Positions 41,801-53,570 are shown, numbered from the stretch's first letter. The stretch is 64,000 bases of DNA from Apiospora phragmitis (GCA_038363925.1 JAQQWL010000018.1:434001-498000), one strand, 5' to 3'. The notes: generated by a model not told the origin, from the letters alone. Numbers and translations are program-made.

Positions 41801-44373
41801 ACCCTGTCCTGACTCTTTACGAGCTTTCCGTCCGCTCCAGTTGAAGTCTTTATCCAGTGATCGTCATATAACCTTGGAATAACGTTCTCGATCATTTAAG
41901 AGACCATGTAGCACCCTTGATTATGCCATAGCACAAACTGAAATACTTTTCAAGTCACTCGTGGTAGCGCACAACTATAACAACTGTCGGATTTCCAAGT
42001 TATGCCCTTGAGTAATTCGCTCGGCTCTAATGGTTGAGACTGGAATGGATAGCTTGACACGCATCCTATGTAACGCGGTAATTAGAGCCACAACAAGGGC
42101 ATCCTACTTGTCTAGTTAGCCGAAGTCCAAGTACCTTCCAATACAAGGTATATGCATGTACCTTTATGGTCGGACCATACCAGGGCCCTAGTATCTGTGT
42201 CGTTCTACTCTCGTTTCTCCCACTGATGTTTGCCTTCTGTTATGGTTCGATATGACAACAACTTCCCCTACTGCTATGACAGATTTTACGCAAGCACCCT
42301 ATGATCTGGTGGACTGCAGTTCTTGCACCGATAATGTTTGCCATCTTCCCTCTTTGGATCCTTGCAATTATCATGTTCGCAGACCATGGTCGAGTAGTTG
42401 TTTTTTCGTTGCACTGGCCTAGTGTGTCAGAGTTGCTCTCTTCCTGCCTTAGAGCGACTTACATTGCAGCATTTCCAGAGGTGATTAGCCATGGTGCCAG
42501 AAGGTTTTGATTTAGTCAAATTTAGTTGAAGACTGGCCGGTGTATACGAGTAGGTGGAAGCCTCGAAACTTGCAGTACGTTCAAATGAGACGTCTTACTG
42601 GGGGAACAAACCTGCCTTATGTATTCACCTATGGATGAGTGAATATAATTTTCAAGGTTACATGCCACTGCATCAGTACGTACCGTCTCTCAGGACAACA
42701 GTGATTGTTGAGACGAAGGAAAGCGACGAGTCACTCAGGTAAGGATGGATCACACAAGCTGGCTCCTTACCAGTCATGCTTGATCCTACATGGATAGCCT
42801 CCGTACCTGATTGGAGAAGTACAACCTGTGCCAGCAACATGGATCATTGTTATTGACCGTCACCATCCCTCTTGACCGCTATACCTCTTCATGATTGTAG
42901 CCTGCCTGTTACTGACTTTTCTCTTTTTCTGGTTCCGAACCCTCTTTGCGCCCGCGTTGCCACAGCCTCTGTCTGTGTCCACGTTAGTACTCACCCTGGT
43001 CTTGACGGACCTCCGAATGAGAAGCAAAGCCTTGAGTCGTTCATATATGTGACTGACGAACTGGACATCGGCGAAGCGATCGAATAAGCTAAAGAGGTAG
43101 TGGGGCTAGACGGTAGTGGCGCTGTTTTTAGTACCGATGTCCTTCGTGTTGAAGTCCAAGGCTTATCTCAACAGTGATGAGAACCATGACTATCCCAAGA
43201 TCGACGAATAAGTGCAGTCTCACGCCCCATTGGCAGATCCGCCCAATTAAAAGCTAGCAAAAGGCGACACTGCTTACATCATTGGCAATCGGGCGTTTTT
43301 GGATGTCGCACAGTACGCTGCCGGCATGTCAATGATCCATCTACTCGCTCTCCGCAGAGATGCTATTTATAACGGCGTCTCCTTGACTAAGGACTATTGC
43401 CGAAAAGTCTGTATCTCCCACAGGGTTCACAAAAGTCGACGGCTAGTACTACCCCGAGTGGCTTCGTCCTTGGACCCAGTTCGCAGACCCTCTCCGCCAA
43501 CAATAGTTCAATGTCATAATGGACGCCTATGGTGGTCGACGCGTGCATCTTAGGAGCTAGCTACAATACAAGTTGCAGAAATTGTTACAATTATCTAGCC
43601 ATTTGTACTAGATAATTGTAAAAATAACACAGGCCATATATAATGTAGATAGGTGAAGTGACTGCACTGCATAAAGGTCAAAGAGAGAAAGCGTTGTTCT
43701 GGGTGCCGAAAATGGCGTCTGCCTGAACCATTCGAATTCTTAGTCAATCACAAAGTTGATTATGCCGGAGCACACGTACCATTGCCTTACGGTTGTGTCT
43801 AGTCCACCTGAGCAACGTAAGCCGTCGATCTTTCGTTACGCTCATCTCCCTGATCAGGAGAGAAGGTAGAATTGTTGCGTGGAAGCGAAAGAATCACAAC
43901 AAAGTATGTTGAGCGAGGCTGTGCGGAGGTTAAAGAGTACTCCCACGCCCATGGTCTACTGAATTGTATTTAGGGAATTGACCTACAAAATTATTTTCGT
44001 ATACTTGCTCATCGTTTAGTCGCTCACCCTTATCATTATTTTTATCACATCATATGCACCTTCAGGCATGAATACATGACTTGGTTCGGAGTTGACCAAG
44101 GGCTGGGGAAAACGCTGACGAGGACTACCCAACACAGCAGAACGTGGTTTTCGTATATGCATATATGGCATGGGGGGTTCTGGTTCAGGGGCCCCCGCCC
44201 CAATTTCCACAACCCAATTTCATCCTGCAAATTCTTGAACCCACATTACCCAGATACTCTATCGAAGACATCCAACAGTACATTAATTCTGAAGAAGAAG
44301 ATGAAAACAAGAGGAAGATATCATCACCACTTTCAGCACCAACACCAACTACCACAGCAATAAAGAAAAGGAA
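41801..44373. other. Gene-poor interval, possible decayed gene at about 42870-43560
   Basis: Between about 43270 and 43560, two plus frames read GDTAYIIGNRAFLDVAQYAA and, shifted, YYPEWLRPWTQFADPLRQ. These look protein-like but are broken by stops and frame changes. I cannot assign a family. The remainder (41.8-42.8 and 43.6-44.3 kb) shows nothing. Confidence 0.3.
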
Positions 44374-45153
44374 ATGGGCAGCAACTCGCAACCCCTCTGC
44401 AGCTTCGGCGACGTCGCCGTCACCTACCGCGTCTACATCCTGGACGACCTGCTGGCCGAGCCGCAGGAGGTGTGCCACGACTGGGACCGCAACCTGCTGT
44501 ACGTGGCCCAGCGGTACCGCCAGGGCCACGCCTACGCGCCCATCGAGGCCTCGGGCGAGATCTCGGTCGTCGACCTGGCCACGGCCGAGACCGTGGGGGT
44601 CGTCGACCTCTGCGCACACGGCTACTCGGCGCCCCACGCCCTCGAGCTCGACCACGATGCCGTCTACCTGTCGGCCCGCGTGGCCGAGGGCATGGTCTGG
44701 GTCGACGCTGAGTCCCGTTGCGTCACCAACTTCGCGGACCGGTCGCAGATCAGCGCCTCTTTCAACCCATCTGCGCCGGCTTCCCACGGACCCGGTTCGT
44801 CTTCAAGCAGTTCGCGACGTCACAGAGGTCACCACGGCAGTAGCAGCAGTAGCAGCCGACATAGCCATAACAGCACCAGCTCCAGCAATGGAAACGACAG
44901 AAGCTTCATCGCCGAGATGGACCTGCGCTCGGGCAAGATCCGGCAGCATGTCATGGTGCCCGACAGCGAGCTGCAGGACGCCGAGTCCGGCTTGGTGACC
45001 TTCTCGAGCCCGGCCATTCGCTTCGCGAGCCGTCAGTCCAGCGATGAGATGCCCGTCGTCGCCGTCGAGGGGGACCCCATCGTTGCGGCCATCCGGCACA
45101 AGTTCGGCGTCAGAACTATTTATTCCACGTCACGCAACGTCATGTTGATCTAG
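44374..45153 (+). CDS. Beta-propeller-like (YVTN/SMP-30 style) protein with Ser/His-rich insert
   Basis: Intronless, 259 residues from ATG 44374, strikingly GC-rich with G/C in most third codon positions, unlike flanking DNA. The N-terminal half has repeating strand patterns, NLLYVAQRYRQGHAYAPIEA, GEISVVDLATAETVGVVDL and LELDHDAVYLSARVAEGMVW, like two or three blades of a lactonase or SMP-30-type propeller. Residues about 136-172 are a low-complexity Ser/Arg/His insert. A third blade-like segment, FIAEMDLRSGKIRQHVMVP, follows. No signal peptide is evident. The shift in composition suggests a host gene left among decayed sequence or a transferred segment. Function unknown. Confidence 0.6.
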   Translation: MGSNSQPLCSFGDVAVTYRVYILDDLLAEPQEVCHDWDRNLLYVAQRYRQGHAYAPIEASGEISVVDLATAETVGVVDLCAHGYSAPHALELDHDAVYLSARVAEGMVWVDAESRCVTNFADRSQISASFNPSAPASHGPGSSSSSSRRHRGHHGSSSSSSRHSHNSTSSSNGNDRSFIAEMDLRSGKIRQHVMVPDSELQDAESGLVTFSSPAIRFASRQSSDEMPVVAVEGDPIVAAIRHKFGVRTIYSTSRNVMLI

Positions 45154-45234
45154 TAGTGCCTTGTCTTAGGCAGGTGCGGACAGCAGGCGGATCGGGAGTG
45201 GGGGTTTCTCCTATCGTTTTTTTGAATCAAGTTA

Positions 45235-45340
45235 CGACTTACACGCAGCTCAACTTAGGAAGTAGGATATTTCGTGAGTAGGAAGTGCTACTTCGTAGCC
45301 CTTCTAGGGTATCTCAGCAAGCTCTGCATTTGGATCATGG
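45235..45340 (+). repeat. Dispersed repeat R5, copy 1
   Basis: About 105 bp, CGACTTACACGCAGCTCAAC through GTGAGTAGGAAGTGCTACTT to CAGCAAGCTCTGCATTTGGA. A direct copy is at 59929-60035, about 95 percent identical by eye. Confidence 0.8.
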
Positions 45341-45571
45341 CCTATTCGGCTAGTTTTCTATTTGATCTTTCGATAACTCACCTGTGAATAGTCTTCTCCA
45401 GACGCGCCTCCACAGTCGTCAGTCGCATGTGCTGGTTGTTTCTCTGCCGCCGTTCGTTTCGCGGTCGGGACTTGTCCATCATTAGTAAATAATCCTGCTT
45501 ATGGACGTCATGACAGGATGAAGACAATTGCTTCTAGTTATAAAAGAAAGCTACGCCGTATTCGAGGAAGA

Positions 45572-45635
45572 ACCGGATTAGGGGGTGGCTGAGCACGTCA
45601 GCCACAAGTGGTTGTGCTACTGCTCAGGCATATGG
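45572..45635 (+). repeat. LTR-like repeat, partial copy
   Basis: GGATTAGGGGGTGGCTGAGC, CGTCAGCCACAAGTGG and TTGTGCTACTGCTCAG. Same block as at 55197 and 20420. Confidence 0.55.
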
Positions 45636-47692
45636 CTGCCAATAATCTCGTCGTTAAAAAGCGGGACACCTTGATGGCCGATGCTGTACGAAGCTTATAT
45701 AGTAGAGGCTGTGTATAGATGATGTCTAAACTCTTCCTTCTATAGCGTATTTAGGTGCTGCGGCCTAGAACCTGATGTGCAGAAAATGAATCGGTATGCT
45801 TCCAGTACTAAAGACCTGTCTATAAAGCATGAGAATAGAAGATCCGAAGATCGTAGCTTTGAACCTCAGCAATCTCAGACCTTACCACGCTTACAGTACC
45901 AAATGCTCACAGATAATAATTGGTATTTGGACATAGCTCTTGTTGGTAGACATAAGTGAAGGTTCATGACTGTGAATCAAGGCTCGTCTTTGTCTGCGCC
46001 CGCTGTTCTCTCGCCGCCCCACGACATGGCCCCCGGTATCACGTAGGTGGGTTTTATCGAGGTGTATCAGGCCCAGCCCTCGAGCGTCGCCGGTCGTGCA
46101 TAGATGTGACGCTCGTGCTGCTGTTCCGATTGGGCAAAGCAATGTCTGCTCATCTGTGCTTGCATCGGCTGCAGCAGAATAGGCCTCGTAATTATGGCTT
46201 TATAGGTACTTTCCGCATATACTGCGGCAACAAAACACGACTAGTCGTTCTCGTGTTCCGGGGAACATAAGCGCGTTCCGATAGGTGAGAAACCTACCAA
46301 CCTGCATACCTGGGATGCACAAAAGGGCCGGGTTGGTCCGGTAACATGTTTCCGATGCAAACAATGCCCCAATCATAACCTTTGAGGCGTAAGTCCCTGT
46401 AGCCCGCAGATGCATCATGATCCGCCTCCCTCGGACACTGCTGTGATCTTAATGGGTCTGGGAGATTAGTAAGGCAATACTAGTTTGCAATACGACTGCA
46501 CTTTCGGGGCTAGCATAACTCGGGTCGTGGCCGTGCCAAGACTTGGTGTTGTTCGACATTAGGGTGATAACGAACTACCTGATGCCCGTCATGAAGAGCC
46601 TGGAGCGTGCGAAATCCGACAATAGTATTATTTACCTGCGGTTTCGCTGTCTTATTCCTGGGCGAAGGCGCCCGACTGAAGACACAGATAAAGTAGCTTT
46701 AGTTGCTGGTGGTGAAGGACTCGGCCGCGAAGGGTTCTATAGCAGACAACCTTGCAGCAAAGTAGGTACAGCATGTGGGTGGAGACCTATTCTTGGCTCC
46801 TGCTCTCCTCGTCTAAGCAAGCCCGATGTAGTCAAAGCTTGCCCATATTCAGACGAGGAGCCGATTTTATCCACTAGTCGAAGCTATGTTCTATCACGGA
46901 GACTTATCTCATGGGGAGATCGAACATAAGCTGCATGGATGTTGGCAGATCTGTATGGTTGAAGGCTTTATAAGGTGCACATCGGATGGGCTCATTCTTA
47001 CCCTTCGAAGAGTTCATTCTCATGCTTCAAGTTGAATTTGTTTAACTAGTTGAAACCAACACTGGCTGTCATATTTATTATTTAGTGCACCTCGACCGTG
47101 GTCTATTAGTTTCTCTATGGCTCTACTTCCATTAAAGTACCGAGCCGTCAAAGTCAAGTCGTGATGTGCAATATAGGCGAAAGTGCAAAGAAAGATGTAT
47201 GCTGGCCGTTTTAATGATTCTTGTTCGTGAGTTCGGTCTTATGTTAGAGGCCTGGGACCTTGACCTAGCGAGTCGAGAGAGAAAAGAGAAGTATGCAGGC
47301 GAATCCCTGGCCTAGATTCTGGCGCGACTGGTAAATACGACCAGTCTTCAGCGCGCTTGCGTGCTAGAACCCGACGCACGAGCGGATGGAGACGGTGATG
47401 CACGTCTGTCCGAATTCATGGTTAGCGGCAGCAAGACCATTGTGGATTTCTGGGACGACAAACGACAGCTTATGGGTAATGACGGTGCAGGGATGCTCTA
47501 GATGCTTTGTTGAAAAGTTGTAGTACCGTAGATGGAGTATGCTGCGCTTCTGGTTGAATAGGGCTGTGCTAGACGTTGGGACCTCTGATCAAGTTATTAA
47601 GAATGAACAAGCCCCCAGCTTACTGGGTTCTGCTGACACAACACAGCAAATATTGTTTTATGTAGGGGGGTGAGACGGGGACCCTAAGCAGA
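45636..47692. other. Gene-poor interval between repeats R5 and R6
   Basis: No gene was recognised. In the second copy of this pair (59929-60316) R5 and R6 are only 150 bp apart, so much of this 2 kb could be an insertion relative to that arrangement. Confidence 0.35.
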
Positions 47693-47822
47693 CACCGATA
47701 TAGTTGTGTCCATTATTGGGCGTGGCGCACTTGTTGCTCACAAGAGGCTCCCTGGTCTCCCTCCAATTTCCACCAAGTATGGAGATAATACGGAGAGGCC
47801 AAACTACCGTTCTGGTCCACAC
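47693..47822 (+). repeat. Dispersed repeat R6, copy 1
   Basis: Direct match to 60184-60316, with shared CTCACAAGAGG, CCTCCAATTYCMACC and GAGGCCAAACTACC-TTCTGG. It is adjacent to the LINE 3' relic at 47920-48189. Confidence 0.7.
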
Positions 47823-47919
47823 AGTAACTTCATCTGAGGTAATTGTGTCTGGAAAATTGGGAATGCGGGCGAGCAGAGACCTGAGATCAAGACTGGTTGA
47901 GGGGGAAAACCATGGCCGA

Positions 47920-48189
47920 CGCGTCCACGGCCTGGGGGAGCAATACCGATTGCTGACTAGAAAGCCGCCGAAGTTTGCGATGAAGCCCTTCGACTACTCT
48001 GGAGTCCCTCGGAGTGTCACGTCCGCGTATATCCAACTACGCACAGGCATCGGACATATAGCAACTTACCTAAAGCTCATAGGGAAAACTGACTTAGACA
48101 TCTGCAGGTATTGCGTCAGAACGAGGCAGACGACAACACATCTACTATTCTACTGTCGGTACTTCAGCACACATCGACAGCAGCTATAA
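47920..48189 (+). pseudogene. 3' end of a Tad-like LINE ORF2 (zinc-knuckle tail)
   Basis: The frame reads SAYIQLRTGIGHIATYLKLI, then DICRYCVRTRQTTTHLLFYC and RYFSTHRQQL to a stop at 48187-48189. The CxxC...H-x4-C pattern after an RTG-x-G-x-x-x-YL segment is typical of the extreme C-terminus of fungal Tad/I-clade LINE reverse transcriptases. No RT or RNase H precedes it, so it is a relic. It is not obviously the same copy as the LINE at 60.7-64 kb, whose 3' end lies outside the window. Confidence 0.65.
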
Positions 48190-48261
48190 GCTAGCTGAAA
48201 GACAATGTACATAGTATAGGGGAAGCCGTACAATCTGTGGTAAGATTGTCAGTAGTATCGA

Positions 48262-48300
48262 AATTGAAGGTTTACTACCTGTATTGAAGGTTGACTGCCA
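48262..48300 (+). repeat. LTR-like repeat end, partial copy
   Basis: GAAGGTTTACTACCTGTATT followed by GAAGGTTGACTG, as at 3372 and 55083. Confidence 0.6.
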
Positions 48301-48390
48301 AAATGGAACAAAACCTATCCTACCCGCAATAAGCTCTCACACCCGGGGAGCACTTGAATCAGATGCATTACGCGAATTTTTTCCCCTTGT

Positions 48391-50337
48391 TCACCAGTAG
48401 CACCGGACGTTAGGGGATACTGCATTGCCCCCTTGGCCGCAGGGAAAGTGCTCGCCGAGCTGAGGGTCCTTGATACATGTTATTCGGTCCACGCCATGGC
48501 ATACCAACGTTCCTACGGCCGATTCCGTACCGGTATACCTGCACCCATCGACCCCAAAGGCTTGAAACGTGAAGCTACCACTCGGATGGCCTTTTGTGCG
48601 GTCGCTCTGGTCTGTACGGAACTCAGCGGCATTAGCCTCATTGCATACATCAAGTCCTCCGCCCTTGGTAGTGTAAACAATCCAAGACTTCATCTCCTCT
48701 CCTGTCGGCAGCGCCATAAGCCAGTATTCGATGTACACAAACCGAGACGGTAACGGAGGCGGGGCCGCCTCCGTTGGCTGTGGCTTTGAAGGCGGGGCAG
48801 GCTGCGTCGTTGTCGACGTTGCTGGCGGTTCGGGTAGGCTGGTGGTCGTTTCCGTGATCGCTGGGGCACTCGTTGACTTGCCATCGCCTCCAATCGTTAT
48901 AACCGGGGGTGTTTCTGTTTTGGTAGAAATACTCAACCAATCGACAGTCACCGCCATGCTCTGACCAACATGTTGCGGTATAAGCATGACTCTCTGGCTC
49001 CCGAGGGACGTTATCATGGCCCGCGTGAAGGGGGGCACCGAGTAAGCAGTGCCGCCGAACATGAGATAACTGTTATCAATCGCGATAGAGCGGGCCCCTA
49101 CAAAGGCGCCAGCGGGGAAGGTGACCGTAGTGACAGAGCCAAGCCTCGAAAGTCCTTCGTCATCGTTTCCTGACCCTTCATTAAGGTCTACCGCCGGTGT
49201 CCTGGGGCAGTAAGAGCCATTTGTTGTCGCCGCCGCCGTAAGGAAACACCCCGTGATCAACGCGGAAGACGTCGTAGTGCAGGAAGTCGCAGCGCAGGAG
49301 ACCCAGTGGTCCGTTACGACGGACGTGGTACAGTCGCAGCCAAGGTATGTGTTACAGACCGTAGAGCAAGGCGATGTTGTACACACCGGGTGGCACTCGG
49401 TATGTGTCTCGGTTGCGCACGTCTTCGAAGCCAACGACGACTGCTCTGAGGCGTCCGGGTCCTGTTGGCTCGCGCAACCTCCGCCAACGCAGTTCTTGGG
49501 GCCTCGGTTACCACAACCCACGCCAAGGCATGGCAGGCCACCACCGCCGCGTCGTCCACCGCCGGTGCAGTTGATCAGACAAACTTTGCCACAGCCTACG
49601 AGACAGGGTGGCCCCGGCGGGCCAGGCTGGATGTAGACTTGGATCGGACTGTTCTCAAGCGGCGGAGAAGGTCTGGTAATGTGGTAAGGCGCTGGACGGT
49701 AAGTCCAAACAATGCCATGAGAAGATTCCGTTAGCGTCACCGGCGGTAGGATGATGCTGTTTGTGATGTTCGCCAGTGTGGGTGCCGAGGAGGAGAGGAT
49801 AATATTCGAGAGGTCAAGCACAGAGGTAGTAACCGGGGGAAGCGTGATGGTGACCAGGAGCGTCGACCTCCCGTATCCTGTCAAGCCATCCGCGGCTGTT
49901 TCCCAAGTCTCGTCAATCGTTTCAATCGCAGGCGGCAGACTGATGGTAATCGGAGCCTGCATGGTCCAGGGCGGTAGTACGAGGGTGCAAGGCGGATGGC
50001 AAGCAATGGTCGGAGTCGGTGAGCGCCATATGGCTGGGTCGATGCTGACAATAGCGCCTTCGCCAGTACCTTGGCCAGAGGTGCCAGTGGAAGTTGGGCT
50101 TTGGCTCAGGGATGTTGTTGATGCTGGAGACTGTGGGAAGACCGAGTTCGAGGTCGAGGTGACAGAGGATATTGGGCATACCATGTCACCATCATAGCCC
50201 TGGCGGCATGTTAGCTTACTGTAATTGCACGTACGGAGGAAAGGCTGCAAGTTCACATCCATATCCGGTTGACCAGGTGGTGAGTGTACTGCGTAGGTAG
50301 CATGGAAGATGCCGAGAACGAGGAAGAAGTATATCAT
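48391..50337 (-). CDS. Large secreted Ser/Thr/Pro- and Cys-rich glycoprotein (chitinase-accessory type)
   Basis: Intronless, 648 residues from ATG 50337, with a signal peptide MIYFFLVLGIFHATYA. The body is Ser/Thr/Pro-rich. It contains blocks such as ACHPPCTLVLPPWTMQAPIT and ISLPP, TITLPPVTTS, a collagen-like PGPPGPPC, Cys-rich GCGKVCLINC and GVGCGNRGPKNCVGGGC, then CHPVCTTSPCSTVCNTYLGC. These are found, from memory, in the C-terminal part of large fungal GH18 chitinases and in stand-alone cell-wall proteins. No GH18 catalytic motif (DxxDxDxE) or LysM is seen, so this is not an enzyme. The C-terminal 130 residues form a globular Cys-containing domain. It is probably O-glycosylated and located at the wall or outside the cell. 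Confidence 0.7.
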   Translation of the reverse strand: MIYFFLVLGIFHATYAVHSPPGQPDMDVNLQPFLRTCNYSKLTCRQGYDGDMVCPISSVTSTSNSVFPQSPASTTSLSQSPTSTGTSGQGTGEGAIVSIDPAIWRSPTPTIACHPPCTLVLPPWTMQAPITISLPPAIETIDETWETAADGLTGYGRSTLLVTITLPPVTTSVLDLSNIILSSSAPTLANITNSIILPPVTLTESSHGIVWTYRPAPYHITRPSPPLENSPIQVYIQPGPPGPPCLVGCGKVCLINCTGGGRRGGGGLPCLGVGCGNRGPKNCVGGGCASQQDPDASEQSSLASKTCATETHTECHPVCTTSPCSTVCNTYLGCDCTTSVVTDHWVSCAATSCTTTSSALITGCFLTAAATTNGSYCPRTPAVDLNEGSGNDDEGLSRLGSVTTVTFPAGAFVGARSIAIDNSYLMFGGTAYSVPPFTRAMITSLGSQRVMLIPQHVGQSMAVTVDWLSISTKTETPPVITIGGDGKSTSAPAITETTTSLPEPPATSTTTQPAPPSKPQPTEAAPPPLPSRFVYIEYWLMALPTGEEMKSWIVYTTKGGGLDVCNEANAAEFRTDQSDRTKGHPSGSFTFQAFGVDGCRYTGTESAVGTLVCHGVDRITCIKDPQLGEHFPCGQGGNAVSPNVRCYW

Positions 50338-50919
50338 GGCGATATCTGTTGTTGATAGAAGGCAAAGCACCAGTCGAACCGGTGGAGGATTTACTTTCAC
50401 AACTTATTTACAGCTGTTATCGCTAGAACTTCGATGCGTAGGTGGCGAATTCAGCCAGTGGGATGATATGGGTCATCGGGGTTCGCGTCTTAATATACTG
50501 TACCTCCAACGTCATGTAGTTGCCACCTTTGTAGCTAATACCCTATCGTAGGCTGCCTAGGGTCTTTTTAATTGCCTGGAAAGCCTCTCTCATCCTGCCA
50601 TCGATCCAGGCGGCACAAATGGCAGGCTTTCGGGCAGTTCGCCGCTGCAGTTGCGTTGCGGATGATTATGGATGTGCGGGGCGAAAAAAGACGGGTCGAC
50701 TCCTTCGGCCCCTAATGCACATGATAAAGAACCGAGACGGTAGTCCATGCGGAGGATTCGCAGTTCTCTATTACAGGTTCTCAGGCAATGATGGCATCCG
50801 TCGTCGGTTCCGGTGGGTCTACAAAGCTTCCCCCTTGTATCTATGTAACAAGTCCGGCTATTCTCATTCACTCTTTATGAGCAATCTTGTTTCTCTCCAA
50901 GGCACACAACGCCACGCAG

Positions 50920-52368
50920 ATGCCGGACGACTGTGCACATAGGAGCATGGAATGCAATCGCGGGGATCCTCCTGCCTTCGAATCTCTGGCCGCCGACATC
51001 CTTCTGTGCATCCTCTTCTACATGCCCAACCTTGAAACGCTCTGCAACCTCGTTAGCGCCAGCCCTCGTTCACGGCGCCTGTTTCAGACACAGGCACCAG
51101 CGCTCTTCGAAGCGGCGTTGGATGGTCCCAACTGCGATGGTCTCCTGGCCGGTCCAGTCCGAGAATTGGTTCGTGCCGTAGTATTTGTACGCACACTAGG
51201 CTTACCGTTCCATACTCTCGATAAATTTCGCTACGGCTTTCTGGTTCCCAAATTTTATTCTCGGCGATCATCAACCGCGATAGGATCTATAACGGACCTC
51301 CAAGTGGATTTCGATCCTGCCGTGTTGCTCTCAGCCCTCAGCACCCATAGTCACATAAACAGGCTTACTCATGCCTGTTTGGCCTCTTACCTCGCTCGCG
51401 TGCGTGGCCCTCAGTTCCGGCCGCAGTATTGTCCCGACGCCGTGTACACATTTGGCTGCGGCCCCGAAGAGGTTCAATGGCTACCCGCTTGGAAAAGATC
51501 ATTCGTGGGAAAACCAATAAAGAAATCTGATGCTGGCCCGCCAAGCTGGGTGGAAGAGATGCGTGTCAAGCGGGCACTTTGGCTCCTGCAGCTCATTGGA
51601 GACCTTCAGCGGGCAGTCCTACAGAAGGACGGTGCTACTCGTACCCGCTGGCCTTCCGAAGATATGCATATGTTTCTGAAGATGGCACCAGAAGATTTCA
51701 TTGAACCGAGCAACCTTGCCGTACCGTCTGAGCGAGGCGCATTCGAGGAAATACTTTCAGTCAAAGAATTTCTTCAAAGCTTACGAACCAACGAAGAGAA
51801 ACCTACCGTTCGTCTGGGAAACATAGCGCGGCAATACCATCAGCTGCCCCGCCCACCAGCAGAGGCGATGTCTGAAACACTTGCTACTCCGCTTCCGGAG
51901 TGTGTGGAGTGGCTGCTCGGAGGCCAAGCTCTGGGGCCGGATACGAGAAAGGAACCGGGAAGGCTACGTTTGCGAGAGCTGTACAAGCAGCGTAAGCCGG
52001 AGAGGTCAGAAGCTCGACGTTGGGGCCAGACACCAAGTTGTCTCTTTGAAGAAGCGCCAGGCGTCCAACTTTGGCTCAAGCTTACTTCGACGTCCCAGTT
52101 GCACATGGAGGCTCACTGCGCGTGGCCCAAAGCCAGGTTCCACAATTCGCCACTGTCTGGTGTGCGATTTGATTCCTTTCGCCGGCTGGGCTTCGCCATC
52201 TGGGATAGGAAGAGGATGCATCTGCTTGGTCTCGTAAACGGAACAAGTAGTATTCACCTGGACGAGGAGTGTCGCTACTTTACTTGGGAGAGCTTGCTAT
52301 CTACTGAAGAGGTAGTCGCTGTCAAGGCCGCACTCGGCGATCCTTATCCGGGCGGGTTGCTTCGCTAG
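50920..52368 (+). CDS. F-box-like protein, single exon
   Basis: 482 residues from ATG 50920; an upstream TTG-led extension is not preferred. The N-terminus FESLAADILLCILFYMPNLE then TLCNLVSASPRSRRLFQTQA is an F-box-like helix set. The rest is alpha-helical with Trp/Arg-rich blocks (EEMRVKRALWLLQLIGDLQR, RRLGFAIWDRKRMHLLGLV), common in fungal F-box proteins of unknown target. It is uninterrupted and of plausible length. It is divergent from the secreted glycoprotein gene (about 580 bp between starts). It should serve as an SCF ubiquitin-ligase adaptor if the F-box binds Skp1; that is inference. Confidence 0.6.
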   Translation: MPDDCAHRSMECNRGDPPAFESLAADILLCILFYMPNLETLCNLVSASPRSRRLFQTQAPALFEAALDGPNCDGLLAGPVRELVRAVVFVRTLGLPFHTLDKFRYGFLVPKFYSRRSSTAIGSITDLQVDFDPAVLLSALSTHSHINRLTHACLASYLARVRGPQFRPQYCPDAVYTFGCGPEEVQWLPAWKRSFVGKPIKKSDAGPPSWVEEMRVKRALWLLQLIGDLQRAVLQKDGATRTRWPSEDMHMFLKMAPEDFIEPSNLAVPSERGAFEEILSVKEFLQSLRTNEEKPTVRLGNIARQYHQLPRPPAEAMSETLATPLPECVEWLLGGQALGPDTRKEPGRLRLRELYKQRKPERSEARRWGQTPSCLFEEAPGVQLWLKLTSTSQLHMEAHCAWPKARFHNSPLSGVRFDSFRRLGFAIWDRKRMHLLGLVNGTSSIHLDEECRYFTWESLLSTEEVVAVKAALGDPYPGGLLR

Positions 52369-53570
52369 TAGGTTAGGGTAAAGTGTAGTAGCAAGTGTAG
52401 TATTTGCTCTCAAGCAACCAAGACGAAGGCTGTTCTTGGCCATATTCAATATCAATTTGGAGGCAATCTATCTTTATGTCAAGCCAGGTTGCCGTGTTTT
52501 TATCCCGAGTCTAAATATGTGCTTGTGCTTTATCTTGTGTACGGTTGAACCATGTAATGTCCAACATTACTACCAAGCAGACCTCCATGCCACCATAAGC
52601 AGACGCTTCAACCAATAGTGGAATGTAGCAGTGTAGTTATGCTAGCCGATAATTAGAACATGCGTATCCCCCCATTTGAGATTTGAGGCTCTACACGCAC
52701 AATGGGCATCGTTTTACAACGCTTGCTCGTAAGAGTCTGGTAGCGTTAGCCTTCTCGTCACATGCACCATACCACACGAGCTACGTTCTACGTCACTCCT
52801 ACGAAGCCCCAGTGGGAAATGTACTCAATCGCCGTCTGCCTCTCAATCGGCCATCTCGAGCACGAGGGCCGCTTTGTGAACCGGTTACTCCGGAACTCTA
52901 GTCGCTACACTTGCGCCATCTTCAGAGGTTCGGAAGAGATATATTTGGAGTATGACCAGCGTGAAGGACCCAGAAAATCTCTAGCATCTTATATGGTGGT
53001 ACTCTATGCAGATATAGCGTCGATGTGTTCGTAAACCAGTTCTGCAGTCCATATGGAGAACCTATGTTTCTTCCAAGTTGCAGTAGTACAACAGCGGCTC
53101 AAACAACGAGCAGTATCTGGACATGGCACCATTAGTTTCTACATGCAAGCATTGTGTAGGATCTCTTATGAAATTCTCGGGGCCAATGATGGTTCCTGTA
53201 TACTTAGGTAGGTAGATATACTGTTTAGTATCGGCTCTCCAGACAACTATTGCTCCTTGTGTCGGATCCAGATTGGCCTATGTGGAACAGAGCGACGGTT
53301 CATGATCGAATTGGGAGACAAACGAGACCTCCCTGGCTGACACTTGAATGTCCATGTTTTTATCACTGGCCATTTCTGCTATCGAACTATACACTCAGGA
53401 AAAGGCCTTGGGAATGGTTTGCACCACTATAGCGAATTGAAACCTCATATGGGCTTGCGTGCCGGTCGTTTATTCCTACGCGAATCGACAAAGCCATTCA
53501 TTTCTTGAGACTGTTTTACCGACCTCGCCTACCTCGTGTAGAACACTTCATCCTACCTGCGTAGAACATT
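52369..53570. other. Interval without a recognisable gene
   Basis: Short frames only; the last part should hold the promoter of the four-exon gene at 53571. Confidence 0.4.

Noticed and set aside
41473..41895. 140-codon minus-strand open frame
   Set aside because: Its middle is the translated LTR-like repeat block (inverted) also found at 20420, 45572 and 55197, and the rest has no motif.
44144..44998. 284-codon frame overlapping the GC-rich gene, and its opposite-strand frames
   Set aside because: Arises from high GC in the true frame at 44374-45153. The peptide is Thr/Pro/Ser/Arg low complexity without strand patterns.
49253..50197. Plus-strand frames opposite the secreted glycoprotein
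   Set aside because: Complement of the Ser/Thr/Pro- and Cys-coding strand; the minus frame has a signal peptide and family-like Cys blocks.
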